NCBI RefSeq assembly: GCF_040954645.1
Contig: NC_092807.1
Location: 25,567,809-25,631,808, forward strand
Length of the DNA stretch: 64,000 bases
Source: Diabrotica undecimpunctata
Taxonomy: Eukaryota; Arthropoda; Insecta; Coleoptera; Chrysomelidae
Direction: 5' to 3'
The translations under genes and the position numbers were made by a program. Below, in pieces: positions 40,849 to 52,632 of this stretch. The first letter of the stretch is position 1. Every line of letters begins with the position of its first letter. The notes beneath the pieces were generated by a model, which worked only from the letters and a program-made list of their open reading frames with translations, did no database searches and was not told where the DNA came from.

Positions 40849-43277
40849 CCCTGCTGTCCTATTCGGGTCTATTTGACCCAAAAAAAATTATTTCTTATTT
40901 TACAAATTATTACGCGCGTAACGTTTTGCTATTCCGTGACTTTATTACCTAATCTGAGGTCTTTCAATTGCATATGAGATAAAACTTCAACTTCCTGATT
41001 TTTTTGATAAAAATTAATTAATTTTTACCTATGGTACGTTCGGGTCAATATGGCCCACGTATTTAAACCGTTAAAAATTTCCTGTGTACGTATGTTTAGT
41101 TGGCAGTGTTTTATATTTTCTAACAGTGCTTGTCAGTCATGTAAGTTTATAAATAAAAAGAAGTTTCTGCAAGCTAGAACTTGTAAAAAATTTGAAGTGT
41201 AGCTGCACGATGTCAGGTAGAAGGGCACGTCATGTAGAAGGAAGTGGGAGTGATAGACAAGTGGTAGGACACTGATGACATGTCAAGCGCATTCATGTCA
41301 TTCATATACATTTCAGTCTATTTTTGCATGTTGATAATGTCGCATCGAAGAACGCTAACCGAAAATGAGCTGCGCGAGCTCGCGAAAGTGGCAGACAGTG
41401 ATGAATACATATCAGAAACAGAAGACCATACAAGTAGTGAGAGTGAAGAAGAAAGTAGTGATGATTCTGTTATTCCATTCTATGTACCACATCCTGTAGA
41501 ACCTTCTGTAACAGTTCCTTCGAAAGATGGTAATATTCAGTGGTCGCTTGATCCTCCTTATCAACGCGGTCGTTTTTCTACGGCCAATGTTACAAATAAT
41601 GCTCTAGGAGTTATAAGGTACGCATGTGCACGAATTTTCGATATCAAAAATTCATTTGACGTGCTCTTTTCTGACATAGTTGCAAACCAAATTATTAATA
41701 TGACAAACATGGAAGGCCAGCGTGTTTTTGGAACCAACTGGAAAGACTGGATAAAGTTGGTTTTCAAGCATACATTGGTCTTTTATTGTTAGCTGGAGTT
41801 TTTAAGTCTCATGGTGAATCAACTAAAAGTTTGTGGAATGAAGAAACTGGTCGTAGTATATTTCGAGCAACAATGCCCCTTGAAGTGTTTACAAAAATTT
41901 CGCAAGTGATACGTTTTAATAACAAGACTACTAGACAGGATAGGAGACGATTAGATAAACTTGCTGCAATACGTGAAATTTGGGGAAAATGGGTGGAAAA
42001 TCTACCAAAATTTTTTAACCCTGATGAAAATGTTACTATCGACGATCAATTAAAAGCCTTTAGAGGTCGCTGTCCCTTCAAACAGTACATTCCAAGCAAG
42101 CCAGCGAAATATGGCATAAAAATTTGGGCTTTATGTGACACCAAAAGTTCTTATGCTCTAAAATTGCAGATCTATACAGGAAAAGAAGCAGGTGCCGCGC
42201 CAGAACGAAATCAGGGAATGCGTGTGGTGTGCGACTTGACTAATGATTTGAAAGGCCACAATATTACTTGCGATAACTTTTTTACATCGTACAATTTAGG
42301 CCAACTTCTTTTAAAAAGAAAAAATACAATGCTGGGGACTATAAGAAAAAATAAACCAGAGCTTCCAGCACAAATTGCGAATAAAGAAGTTCATAGTTCG
42401 TATTTTTACTTCACGCAAGATACCACTGTTGTTAACTATATTCCTAAAAAGAATAAAAATGTTGTTCTTATGAGTACTTTGCGTCATGAAAAGGCTATTA
42501 GTGACAGAAATGACAAAAAGCCCCAAATTATTTTAGATTATAATTCCAGTAAGGGAGCAGTGGATACTCTAGATCAGCTTGTTGGTACATATACATGTAA
42601 GATAAAGACAAATCGCTGGCCCATGATTGTTTTTTATAATATGCTGGACATTTCTGCCTACAACTCGTTCGTTTTATGGACATCAATAAATCCCCGATGG
42701 AACACCAATAAACTTACAAAACGGCGAATTTTTCTTGAGGAATTGGGAAAAACACTGGTGAAACCACTTATCCTTTCCAGAAAAAATTTACCAAGAACCA
42801 AAGACTCACAAGAACTGGTAAAAAGGACACGAGCGGAAGTGAGTAGAGAAGATGGAAATTCTAGTTCGTGTGAACCGTCTATGAACAATCCAACTCCACC
42901 TGCTAAACGATCACGCTGTAAATTTTGTTCTAAAAACGATAATAAGACTAATATTTTATGTTGTATAATATGTCATAAACATATTTGTAAAACCCATTCT
43001 TTTTATTACTGTCCAAGTTGTAAACTGAATTAAATTTTGTAGATATTTGTTATTAGGCTTTTCTGGTTAATGAAGGAAAAAAATACCTTTTGTTTTTGTT
43101 AATAAGGTTTAATTTACATTAACATCATTTTTGTTTAATTAACCATAATTTTTTGTTAGTAAAGTTTTGTTTAGCACTATTAGCTTATTTTATTTCGATT
43201 AAGGAGCGTAAGCCATAGTTGGGTCATATTGACCCGAACAGTACATTTGTGTAGTTGAATCGAACGGGACAGCAGGG
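40849..43277 (+). mobile_element. piggyBac transposon, nearly intact
   Basis: 2429 bases flanked by TTAA on both sides (40845-40848 and 43278-43281). The terminal inverted repeats are CCCTGCTGTCC and GGACAGCAGGG, with sub-terminal GGGTC..TTGACCC motifs at both ends. The paralogous site at 52670-52680 is empty with a single TTAA, confirming precise boundaries. Confidence 0.93.
41337..43033 (+). pseudogene. piggyBac transposase with one frameshift
   Basis: It starts MSHRRTLTENELRELAKVAD with an acidic leader, then SLDPPYQRGRFSTANVTN. The frame shifts near 41745, after NWKD; continuing in the next frame gives DKVGFQAYIGLLLLAGVFKS and an open frame to 43033. DDE_Tnp_1_7 catalytic Asp residues are visible in TIDDQLKAF (42041), CDNFFTS (42272) and GAVDTLDQL (42563). 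The C-terminus has the Cys/His-rich CKFCSKN..CCIICHKHICKTH..CPSCK domain. The ATG at 41337 is preferred over 41280 because MSHRRTLT fits family N-termini. One indel separates it from a full transposase, so it is either recently dead or a sequencing error. Confidence 0.85.
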
Positions 43278-43619
43278 TTAATAACAAAATAAACAATGAA
43301 TTTTACTGCAGAGTATGTGTAAAAAAATTTTTGCATTCAACTCCTTTCATACATATATGAAAATAAAAATATACATTTTCATCAAAATATTGATTCAATC
43401 CTTCATTTACTATACTCCTATTACAGGTCAAATGTTAATTATTAATTGTTAGTAAGTTGTTATTAATTCTGTTTCTCTTTCTGCTATGTATTACCTATAG
43501 CATTACATATGTAATGATTGTGCAGATTGACTCCCAAATAAATTTGTAACTGCGAATGCGTGTATAGAAGTGTAACTTCTACCGGCAGTCCCACTGGACT
43601 GCCACACCCGTTTTTTTTT

Positions 43620-44395
43620 CTTTATGGGTAGTAAAATTCTGAGGCAAACGTCACAGAACTAACGTCTAGAAGATGTCAGTTCTTCACATCGATTCACTAC
43701 TCTCGATCAATTCGTTCCTAGTCATCATATTATATTAATTCTAAGCACGTTAACAGAAAAATCAACGATCGATACTAGAATTTATTTCATAACAATTGTC
43801 GAATGGTCAAAATTTAAAAGTCATAAATGGTATCAACTAGAAACAAAAATGTGTGCCCCAAAAATTATTGGTTTGACGATTAATGTAAGAATGCAACAAA
43901 AGGAACAAATGAAGTCTACAGAAAGATGCTTACCCGACGAACTAGAACAACTGTACAGAATTATACCAGAAAAAGTCAAAAGAAGAAAGGAGGATACACA
44001 AAAGAAAAAACGAAATCACTTAAATAAGGAACTTAAATATATAGAAAATCTCAACAGGTAGAAAGAATTTAGAGCATTCTATAAGAAAGTTAACATCAAC
44101 AGAAAAGAATTCAAGGCAATCACAAGGCAGTGCAAAAGTCAGAATGGTGACCTGTTAACAACAAAGAACGATGTATTGAATAGATGGGTGGAATACTTTA
44201 ACCAGGCACTTGATATAGAGGAAGAAGAAGAAAACCTGGAAGACGAAAGAGATGAGGTAAAGGGAACCGACGGGAGGGAAGAGGAACCACCAACGATTTT
44301 TGAAGTTAAAGATGCAGTTAAAAAACTAGCCAGAAACAAATCACTCGGAATCTCCCAGCTGAACTGTATAAAGAAGGTGGCAACGATATCTAATG
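43620..44395 (+). pseudogene. RTE-like LINE, 5' part, copy B
   Basis: The sequence matches 53030-53792 closely: it starts ATTCTGAGGCAAACGTCACA, then encodes STERCLPDELEQLYRI, a Lys-rich helix, NRWVEYFNQALDIEEEEENL and PTIFEVKDAVKKLARNKSLG, and stops short of the RT core near 44395. A TAG after IENLNR breaks it. The ALDIEE..VKKLARNKSxG segment is the usual linker before an RTE-clade RT. Confidence 0.7.
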
Positions 44396-44606
44396 GCATA
44401 TAATATATCTAAAGTGCTCGATAAGAAGAGTATAAGTCAAAAATGGTCAAAATATTATTTTTGCCGAATAAGACTATAAAGGACTATATTTATATTTACC
44501 TTGGTATCAGTAGAACAAGTCAATATGCTAATATAAATTAAATAAAATTATTTGGTCTTTTTAGTACAACTAGTTAAATAAACTTTTAATTTGGTAAAAA
44601 CAGTTT

Positions 44607-45360
44607 ATGTCAACTTATACTGTTTATACACTTCGAATTTGTGAACTATTCTTGGCTCAAATAGTATCTATATGTCGACATGTAGATGATTATTTATTAG
44701 AAAAAATAGAATCTGTTCCAAATTCTAGGTCTGAAAATATAGAGAGGAGACTAAATTCAGGTAATATGAGTATTGATTCCAACATTAAAGGAGTTTATTC
44801 ACGAAAAAAAAAGAGCGGAACGTAAAAGCAATCGAAACTTTGGAAAAACTTATGTAACAGCATAAAATAAGGTAAAACTAGCATGCTGCATGAAAAAACT
44901 TAAATCCTGTAGAAATATGCAATAACAAAATTTCAGACGATATACTCGTACAAAAAAAGCTATTCGACGAATATTGGTCTATGGGTGATCGCAATAAACG
45001 TGTTGCATATATTGTTAGCCTTCTAGATTTCGAACCACCTGAAACCACTAGAAAAAGAACTTTATATCCGGATAAAGAAAAAGTTCGTAAAGTGACTCAT
45101 GTTTTTCATTTAAAGGTGAATGGCGCTAGAATTCAAGTTTGTAAAAAATGTTTTATGTTAAAACACATATGATGAGACAAATATGTTTATTACACTGGTT
45201 CTTACAAATAGGGTTTAAATACTTCAGGGAGAATAATTGATGACTAGCGAGTTCGTGATCCTTCTGCTAACAAGCATAAGGAAGAAACTATTAATGCAGT
45301 GAAGTCTTACATAAATTCTTTTCCCCTATACGAATCTCATTATACTCGACAAGGAAGTAG
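44607..45360 (+). pseudogene. Relic of an uncharacterised transposon-linked protein family, second copy
   Basis: Frames 44607-44825 and 44950-45170 are separated by stops. The second reads LVQKKLFDEYWSMGDRNKRV, AYIVSLLDFEPPET, then VTHVFHLKVNGARIQVCKKC, followed in another frame by NKHKEETINAVKSYINSFPL and YESHYTRQGSS. This order (FW.LGD..., ...Y.L...G..V.VCK..., V...I...P..ESHYTR) is the N-terminal half of the same unknown family as the relic at 10080-11045. Function unknown. Confidence 0.5.
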
Positions 45361-45836
45361 TATATTGTAAAAGAAATAATAAATTAGACTTACAATCAAT
45401 TTAATTTAACTATCCAGACGACCGGTTTCGCTTTCTACAATATGCAAAGCATCTTCAGGTCTCGATACAAAGTTAAATAAATGATGCCGGTACTCTATTA
45501 ATTGATGGTTGAAAGAACATGGTTCAAACTGTATTGTTGATTGGAGAACTTAAGTCTGCTATTGTAATTGTTTGACAGTAAACGGGGAAGTTCTTGAGGA
45601 GACAGATTTTATCCAATGAAGTAGAGATAGGTGTAATGTGATTGTTTGTTTGATGAAAGTAATGTTCTATACCATTAAGTTATTTAAAAGTTATTTATAT
45701 TTATTCTAGAGATATATTTATGAAATGTGTGTTATTTATTGAGATTTTATTTTATGAAGGTGACAGTTGTAAGACAATGAATGAGATTAGATGTACAAAT
45801 TGTGTGGGTGTGCAATTCTTTCAACTTGTAATTATC
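45361..45836. other. Unassigned repeat-like stretch
   Basis: CGACCGGTTTCGCTTTCTAC and GCATCTTCAGGTC near 45420-45460 are text I associate with terminal regions of insect retroelements, but the element cannot be delimited. Confidence 0.35.
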
Positions 45837-48271
45837 AAATTTCTTTGATAAAGTTCTATTGAAATATATGATGATTGTAAAGTCAAGTATTTAAAGTTAA
45901 AAATTAAAAATTAAGAACAATTTAAGACACACAGAAAACACACAGAAAACACTTAAAAGGGGGACGAAACAAACATTAAATTTAAAAAAGGGGGGGGGGC
46001 TTAAATGCACTACATCTCTTACTTGGAGACAATGAGTTTTTATGTTATCTATTAGATTTTAGTGAAAATTAAGAAGGAATGCTAAGAAAGTGATAAGGCA
46101 AAATAAAAGAAGATGGGTAGACAAAAAAATGCAGGAAATAGAGCAGGAAAGAACAAACAGAAATACGAAAAGTTTTTACAAAAAAATTAAAGAACAAAAC
46201 AAAAAATACAAGGGCAAAACAAACGGAATAAAAAATAGAGAGGGAATAGTGATAATAGAGGACCAAGAATACAAACAAGTACGGAGAGATTACTACAGAG
46301 AGCTCTTGACGGAGGAAACAACAGAAGAAGAAATGCATAACGAGGAGGAAAGGGTGCACGAAGAAGAAGCAGATGAAGTAGATATCGAAATTTCAAAAGA
46401 ACCAACATTAGAGGAATTGGATGAAGTAATACAGAGAAGCAAAAATGGAAAAGCCCCTGGTAAAGATGGCATTAATATGGAACTAATAAAATACGGGGGA
46501 AGGGAACTAAGAGGAAAAATACTGGCACTATTGAAAAATATATGGAAAGAAGAGAAAATGCCAGGGGACTGGGAGGTAGGGCAGATCATAACAGTACATA
46601 AAAATGGAGACCAACAAATCTGTGAAAATTATAGAGGAATAACGTTACTAAATACAACATATAAAATATTGACATCAATAATAAAAAAGAGGTTATCAAA
46701 GATCACAAAGAAGACAGTAGGACAGTACCAATGTGGATTCACAGAAGGAAGATCTATAATAGATGCAATACACACAATAAAACAAATAATGGAAAAGCAA
46801 ACGAGTATAAATTAGAATTGGAAATGTTATTCATAGACTTCAAACAGGCATTTGATTTAATTAAAAGGAACGGGTTAATGATAGCACTTAAAAAATTAAA
46901 AATTCCACATAAACTCAGAAAATTAATAGAAATGACAATGAGAACTACAAAAATAAGCATAAAGACACAAAGAGGAGAGACAGAGGAATTCATTATAAAT
47001 AAAGGGATGAAACAAGGAGATGCATTATCAACAACGCTATTTAATCTAGCATTAGAATATGTACTACGAAATATAAATAAAGGAAATCTCAGAACAAGAG
47101 GTGGTCAAATAATTGCATATGCAGACGATATTGCTATTATTGCAAAGAACAGAAAAATAATGAAAGAAATGCTAGAAGAAATAAGAGAGATAGGGGAGGT
47201 AATGGGGCTAAGATTAAATCAAGAAAAGACAAAAATATTAAGATTAGGGAACAAAACAATGAAAGAAAAAATCAAAATAGGAAGTTCTGAGTTTGAAGAA
47301 GTAGAATACTTCAAATACCTAGGAGTTACAATAAGTAAATCCGGAGAAAGGAAATCCGAAATAAAAGAAAAAATATTAGCAGCGACTAAAGCTTATTTTG
47401 CAAACAAAACATTACTTAAAAGCAAAACACTGACTAAAAAAAGTAAGATGAGCATTTATAACACCATAATTAGGCCAATATTATTATATGCAGGAGAAAC
47501 AATGACGATGGTTAAAAAAGATGAAGAAGACTTAAGAATAGCAGAGAGAAAGATTATGAGAACCATACTAGGACCAATCAGAACAGAGCAAAATGAATAT
47601 AGAAGCAGAACAAATGCAGAAATTAAGGAAGAACTTAAGGAAGACATCGTAACTAAAATAAAGCAATGCAGAGTTAGATGGTTAGGTCACATTTGGCGAG
47701 CAGGCGATGAGGCAGTGACATACGCAATGATAGAATGGAATCCAGGAGGAAAAAAGAGAAGGGGAAGACCGAGATCAAAGTGGCTGCAAGAAGTTGAAGA
47801 AGACCTCCAAAGGGCAGGAGTCAGAGAATGGAGAGGAAGAACTAGAGACAGGAAAAAATGGAGAGATATTGTCAAGAAGATAAGATAAACAAATAAGACT
47901 GATCCACTTAAGAAATCGGATCTAGAAAGCATTTGCGGTTTAACCCCACACTGGGGTGTATAGCCATTATATATATATATATATATTAGATTTTAATGGT
48001 AAATTGGCAAATTACTTGGCGAATTAGAGGCAAATTTACCTCTAAAATCTAATAGATAACATAAAAACTCATTGTCTCCAAGTAAGAGATGTAGTGCATT
48101 CAAGTCCTTCCCCCTTTTTTAAATTTAATGTTTGTTTCGTCCCCCTTTTAAGTGTTTTCTGTGTATTTTCTGTGTGTCTTAAATTGTCCTTAATTTTTAA
48201 TTTTTAACTTTAAATACTTGACTTTACAATCATTTGGCATATATTTCAATAGAACTTTATCAAAGAAATTT
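45837..48271. mobile_element. Foldback (long-TIR) MITE hosting an RTE LINE
   Basis: Arms 45837-46061 and 48042-48271 are reverse complements (TTCTTTGATAAAGTTCTATT, AAGGGGGACGAAACAAACAT, TTACTTGGAGACAATGAGTT). Removing the LINE at 46062-47984 leaves about 500 bases of almost fully palindromic DNA. The right outer end abuts an R1 fragment at TTGGCACC. Confidence 0.75.
46062..47984 (+). pseudogene. RTE-clade LINE, 5'-truncated, one frameshift
   Basis: Frame 46090-46815 covers the pre-RT linker (PTLEELDEVIQRSKNGKAPG, KDGINMELIKYGG, WEVGQIITVHKNGD, YRGITLLNTTYKILTSII, GQYQCGFTEGRSIIDAI). A shift near 46800 leads to frame 46731-47888, with LFIDFKQAFDLIKR, KGMKQGDALSTTLFN, the active site AYADDIAI, KYLGVTISKSGERKSEIKEK and the C-terminal WLGHIWRAGDEA..GKKRRGRPRSKWLQEVEED. 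The endonuclease is missing. ATTAGATTTTA on both sides (46051-46061 and 47985-47995) is an 11-base target-site duplication. The tail is (AT)n, as usual for RTE. Confidence 0.85.
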
Positions 48272-48915
48272 GGCACCTTCACAAATAGAATAGGCAAATC
48301 TGCCTCGGCAGACTGTACTGTTTGTGGGGTACCGGACGCTCCCGCCCACATTTTTAACTGCCAGAGATGGGCAAATGAGAGGGAAGATTTCGAGAGGCGA
48401 ATGGGTTTCGGGCTGGATAGATAAGAGAAAGGTTGTAAACATAATGTTGAGAGGAGAGAAAGAATGCAGAGAAGTACACTGTCTGATTTCTGGGGTGATG
48501 AAGAAAAAGGAGCAGGAGGGATCTGAAATTTATAGTTAATATTATTTATTAGTTTATGGCCTAACGTCTGAAACAATTTCTGATTTACGGTAATAGGTAT
48601 GGTTATTTATAAATTTTTAGTTTTTTATTTTAGTTGTTCATTGAGTGGCAAGACCACCTCTCTGGAACGGTGGTTAAGGTTTTAGCCGGAACACGGTTAA
48701 TCCGGCACTACCCTGGTATTCTGGCCTAGTATCCCACTCAGCCGAAAGATGCCAGGGTGTCTTGTTCCGTGACGTAGATGTCCAAAAAAGATTTTCCTCA
48801 CCGTTGCCTGTCAGAATTCAATAGATACCTTCTTAGGCTCTCTTACTGGAATCTGGCAATACGGCAATTAAAAGAATTAATAAATAAATGAAAAGCAAAC
48901 TTAAATTGTAAAATA
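48272..48915 (+). pseudogene. R1-clade LINE 3' end, duplicate C
   Basis: It matches 38302-38945: GTFTNRIGKSASADCTVCGV, HIFNCQRWANEREDFERRMG, MLRGEKECREVHCLISGVMK and the same 3' UTR with an (AAAT)-like tail just before the Gr exon at 48926. It was duplicated together with the Gr, so the insertion predates the duplication. Confidence 0.8.
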
Positions 48916-48925
48916 TCAAACTTAC

Positions 48926-49747
48926 TGTATATACAGATACGAAACCAATAGTTACAGCAATTATTTTTACATGACTCTCTTTAAATTTCGTTTCACTGGA
49001 CATATTTATATCAATTGCTATGTTAAAATCGTGTAGGTACTCAAAAAATGTTCGAAATATTAGGCCTAAAAACCATATATTATAAAGTCTGTTGATATCC
49101 TTAGTAACAAAATATAGATCTTTATAAACAGTTTTAATCAGTCGTACGCGTAGAAATATGCGATCACGATTGATAGTGATCAAATTTTCAATACTGTGGT
49201 ATATACCGATATATCTGAATGCGATAATATTCAATATTTCTGCCAGAAAAGCCACAGTAATTATCATCTGAATAATTATCCATAAAGTGTAGATACCATT
49301 CAGCAATAATTGCCACATAAAATGGTTTAAGGTATAAACGATATTGTTCACTAAAACGCACAAAAGGCAAATTACAAATAATCCATAACGAATAAATTTT
49401 TTAATCAAACTTTCCTGACGCGTATATTCTATCTGATTAATTCTTCGTAAAACTCTTTTCCATATTGTTTTTCTAAAAATTAAAGAATAAAATATACTCA
49501 TACCAAACATTAAAGTTTGCCCAAAGATCGACAACAATAGGAGTTTTTGAGTAGTCGTCCCTACTATGATTGGCATTAATAAAATTTGCAGTAAGGTGTT
49601 TAGTAAGCCAACGATCCATAAGACAAAAATCAAAAACTCTTGTAGACTATTTTCAAAAGATAATTTTTCCGTATTCCAGGAAAATATGCAGAAGTACCTT
49701 CCAATTTTATACACAATGTTTAAACAATATGTATCTTTAGTAGTCAT
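48926..49747 (-). CDS. Gustatory receptor, first exon (duplicate C)
   Basis: The exon encodes 274 residues from MTTKDTYCLNIVYKIGRYF to ..IGFVSVYT with a GTAAGT donor in phase 0. It is the sister of the exon at 38954-39775, with about ten differences in 259 residues outside the TM5-TM6 loop but eleven in the 15 residues inside it (here INMSSETKFKESHVK). That loop is closer to the receptor at 19745-20563 (NSTKFDGSHLK). The exon is intact; the 3' exons were not found. Confidence 0.87.
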
Positions 49748-49862
49748 ATTTCCAACAAGGATTGAGATTAAAAGCTATTCCTGATGATTATTTGTAATAC
49801 AATAAATAGCATTTTATTTTATTTATTCGTTTCACGATTGTGTACACTAAACTCAAGGTGCG

Positions 49863-49985
49863 GGTGAGAAGCCATTAAATAAATTTATTAAATCAATAAT
49901 ATAATAAAAAAACTGGCTTTATTAGATGATTGATCAGTTATTTCGATTTTTCCTAATATAAAGAATTGGCCCGATATTAAATAAA
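49863..49985 (-). promoter_or_regulatory. Conserved upstream block of the Gr subfamily
   Basis: Same text as at 39890-40010, with the TTTCGATTTTTCCTAATATA form shared with the block near 20.7 kb. Confidence 0.45.
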
Positions 49986-50206
49986 TAACGTGACATAAGC
50001 AATTAATACCATACAAAGTAATTAGAAAATACAGTGCTCCACAAAATTATCTGAACATTTTTTGTGCAGTATTTTTTTGAATGTGAGTGAATCTGTGAAA
50101 TCATTACATATGTAAGATAATGAGTAAGAGAGAGACAGACGATATATTTTCTCTCTCTTCCTCTCTCGAATATAAAAATGTTCCTTTTGTATAATATATT
50201 TTATAT

Positions 50207-50280
<74 letters not shown>

Positions 50281-50448
50281 TATTATATATATAATAAAAT
50301 ATTTATTAATATTATTATTTATGTGATATGTTTTGTATTATTTATTAAATGTTCATAATTATATTAGTCTTTTGTATTTCGAAATAATAATCTCGATAAA
50401 TCACTGTATGACCCAGAACTGTCAATTTTGAAATACGTTTGTGTCATG

Positions 50449-50520
50449 TCCTCGGTAGTATAGTAGTCAGTATTCTCGCCTGTCACGCGGGAGACCGGCG
50501 TTCGATTCCCAGTGGGGGAG
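50449..50520 (+). tRNA. tRNA-Asp(GTC)-like gene inside TIR repeat, copy 3
   Basis: 72 bases, TCCTCGG start, A box TAGTATAGTAG, anticodon arm with CTGTCAC, GTTCGATTCC B box. Extra changes (TTCTCGCC in the anticodon stem, CGGCG in the T stem) make it the most decayed of the three. A T6 run follows. Confidence 0.6.
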
Positions 50521-50721
50521 GACTTTTTTATTAATATTATTACATGGTAAATTAAACATATTATCATTTTTAAATACTTATAAATATTGCATTTTAATTT
50601 ATATTGTATTATTATATTGAATTATGTTGCACTGTATTGTGGTGTATTTTTTTATGTATATTATTGTCATTTTTAAATACTTAGGAATATTGCATTTTAA
50701 TTTGTATTGTATTATTATATT

Positions 50722-51623
50722 AGATAGATAGATAGATACATGGAAAGATCATTACGCAAGGGAACTGAATGAAGACAGAGATATTTATAATACTGACTCA
50801 CCTCAACGAATACGAGTACAAGGTGAATATGTAAACATGGAAGAAGAACAAATACAACAAGCGCTTAAATCGATGAAGAATAACAAAGCATCCGGGCCGG
50901 AGAACATACCAGCAGAACTTCTAAAAAACGGAACACCAAAACTAATAAGCTATCTTAAAGTGCTATTCACAAGATACTTAAATGGGGAAGAAATCCCGAA
51001 TAGTTGAAACCTCATGAAATTGAACAGCAAGCAGGATTTAGAGCTGGAAGATCTTGCGTAGACCACATATTTACCCTAACACAACTGAATGAAAAGAAAG
51101 TTGCAAGAAACCAGGAAATACATCTTTTATTTGTGGATCTCACAAAAGCATATGACACGATTCCTGTGAGAAAGCTGTGGCAGTCTCTTGAACGATCTTC
51201 ATTAAATAACACGATCATCGCCGCAGTCAAACAATTATACAATAAACATCATCAAAAATCAAACTAAACAACACCTTATCAGAAGAATTTCCAGTAACAA
51301 AAGGCTTACGACAAGGATGCTGCCTTTCTCCAATACTATTTAAGATCTATTTAAATGAAGAACTAAAACACTGGAGAAGATCATGTTCAGGAATGGGGAT
51401 CCAACTTGACGACGATACAACATTATACACTCTACATTTTGCGGACGACCAAGTAGTAGTGGCAGCAGTCAAGGAAGTTTTAGAATTCATGACGAGACAG
51501 TTGTTTAAAACATATGAAGAATGGGGCCTCTCTGTAAATAGAAACAAAACGCAATACTCATGCATCAGGAATGAAGTAGAAGATCTAATGGTCAACGAAC
51601 ATGAAACAATCAAGAACTGTGAG

Positions 51624-51696
<73 letters not shown>

Positions 51697-52019
51697 AAAA
51701 AAGAAGTACTTGTGACTCGTTTGGAACAAATATATAACTGTTTTGGATGGGTTGGAGTCAATAATAGGGCTATTGGTTAACTATTTTTTTATTCTCGAGC
51801 TTTCAATTGTGTTTACAATTATTATCAAGAGCTAAAAAAGACAAAATACTTACAAGGTTGAACTAAAAAGACAAAAATTGTTTTTTCTTTTTAGTTCAAC
51901 CTTGTAAGTATTTTGTCTTTTTTAGCTCTTGATAATAATTGTAAACACAATTGAAAGCTCGAGAATAAAAAAATAGTTAACCAATAGCCCTATTATTGAC
52001 TCCAACCCATCCAAAACAG

Positions 52020-52079
<60 letters not shown>

Positions 52080-52632
52080 TGGGCGCACCGAAAAAGAGAT
52101 AGAGCAAAGAATCGTGAAAGGAAAAAGGGTGATAGGATACCTAAACTCGATGCTATGGTCAAAAGAACTATCAAATCAAAGAAAGCATCTCCTCTTTAAC
52201 TCCATCTTTAAAAGTATAGTGCTCTATGGATGCGAAACATGGCAACTTACTAAATCCCTTGAGCGACGCCTACTTGCATTGGAAATGGACTTCTGGAGAA
52301 GATTAGCTAGAAAATCAAGGCTTGATAGAATACAAAATGACCATATCAGAAATATAATGGGAGTCAAGTCAACCATCATTGACAAAATTCAAAGTAGACA
52401 ACTGATCTGGTATGGTCATGTGAAAAGAATGGACGACGACAGGCTCCCAAACCAAATTTTAAAATGGATGCCAAGGGAAAGAAGGAAGAGAGGAAGGCCA
52501 AAACAATCCTGGCTGGGCGGCATTCAGAAGGCAATGTCGGAAAGAAACCTTCACCCTGGCGAATGGAATGACCGACGTAGCTGGAAACTGGGAACCGGAA
52601 GGCGGAGAACGCTATAAAAAACCGGGAAAAAA
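50722..52632 (+). pseudogene. RTE-like LINE, disrupted by an internal foldback insertion
   Basis: 5' part: LKSMKNNKASGPENIPAELL, then after an internal deletion EQQAGFRAGRSCVDHIFTLT, LLFVDLTKAYDTIPVRKLWQ and the active site FADDQVVV. A (TA)n plus palindromic insert (51626-52076) breaks the frame after NCEEY. The 3' part 52080-52617 reads EKEIEQRI..GYLNSMLWSKELSN, VLYGCETWQLTKSLERRLLA, DKIQSRQLIWYGHVKRMDDD and KRGRPKQSW. The flanking ATTATTATATT (50711-50721 and 52633-52643) is an 11-base target-site duplication. The copy is inactive. Confidence 0.8.
51626..52076. mobile_element. Palindromic MITE inside a (TA)n microsatellite
   Basis: Between (TA)n runs at 51626-51692 and 52021-52076 lies an inverted repeat (51736-52021) whose arms of about 137 bases match perfectly by eye: AACTGTTTTGGATGGGTTGG pairs with its reverse complement at the right end, as do CTCGAGCTTTCAATTGTG and GGTTGAACTAAAAAGAC near the centre. 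It is non-coding and lies inside an RT frame. Confidence 0.8.

Larger units (their letters stand above)
40141..43619. mobile_element. TIR repeat carrying a tRNA-Asp-like gene, copy 2 (split by piggyBac)
   Basis: The two halves (40141-40848 and 43278-43619) join cleanly at a TTAA to give the structure seen in copy 1: TIRs, tRNA-like gene, A+T-rich centre, right hairpin and poly-T. A diverged mini-copy of the left end (GAAGCTTAGCTTCTATAC) sits at 40110-40127. Confidence 0.65.

Noticed and set aside
46069..46589. Ser/Phe/Leu-rich minus-strand frames opposite the RTE LINE, looking like membrane proteins.
   Set aside because: They are the complement of Lys/Glu-rich LINE coding sequence; the plus strand has the RT motifs.
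50022..50276. Poly(Tyr-Ile) frames over (TA)n tracts here and at 757-987, 23056-23319, 51922-52199.
   Set aside because: An uninterrupted AT dinucleotide run is always open as YIYIYI; no gene is implied.
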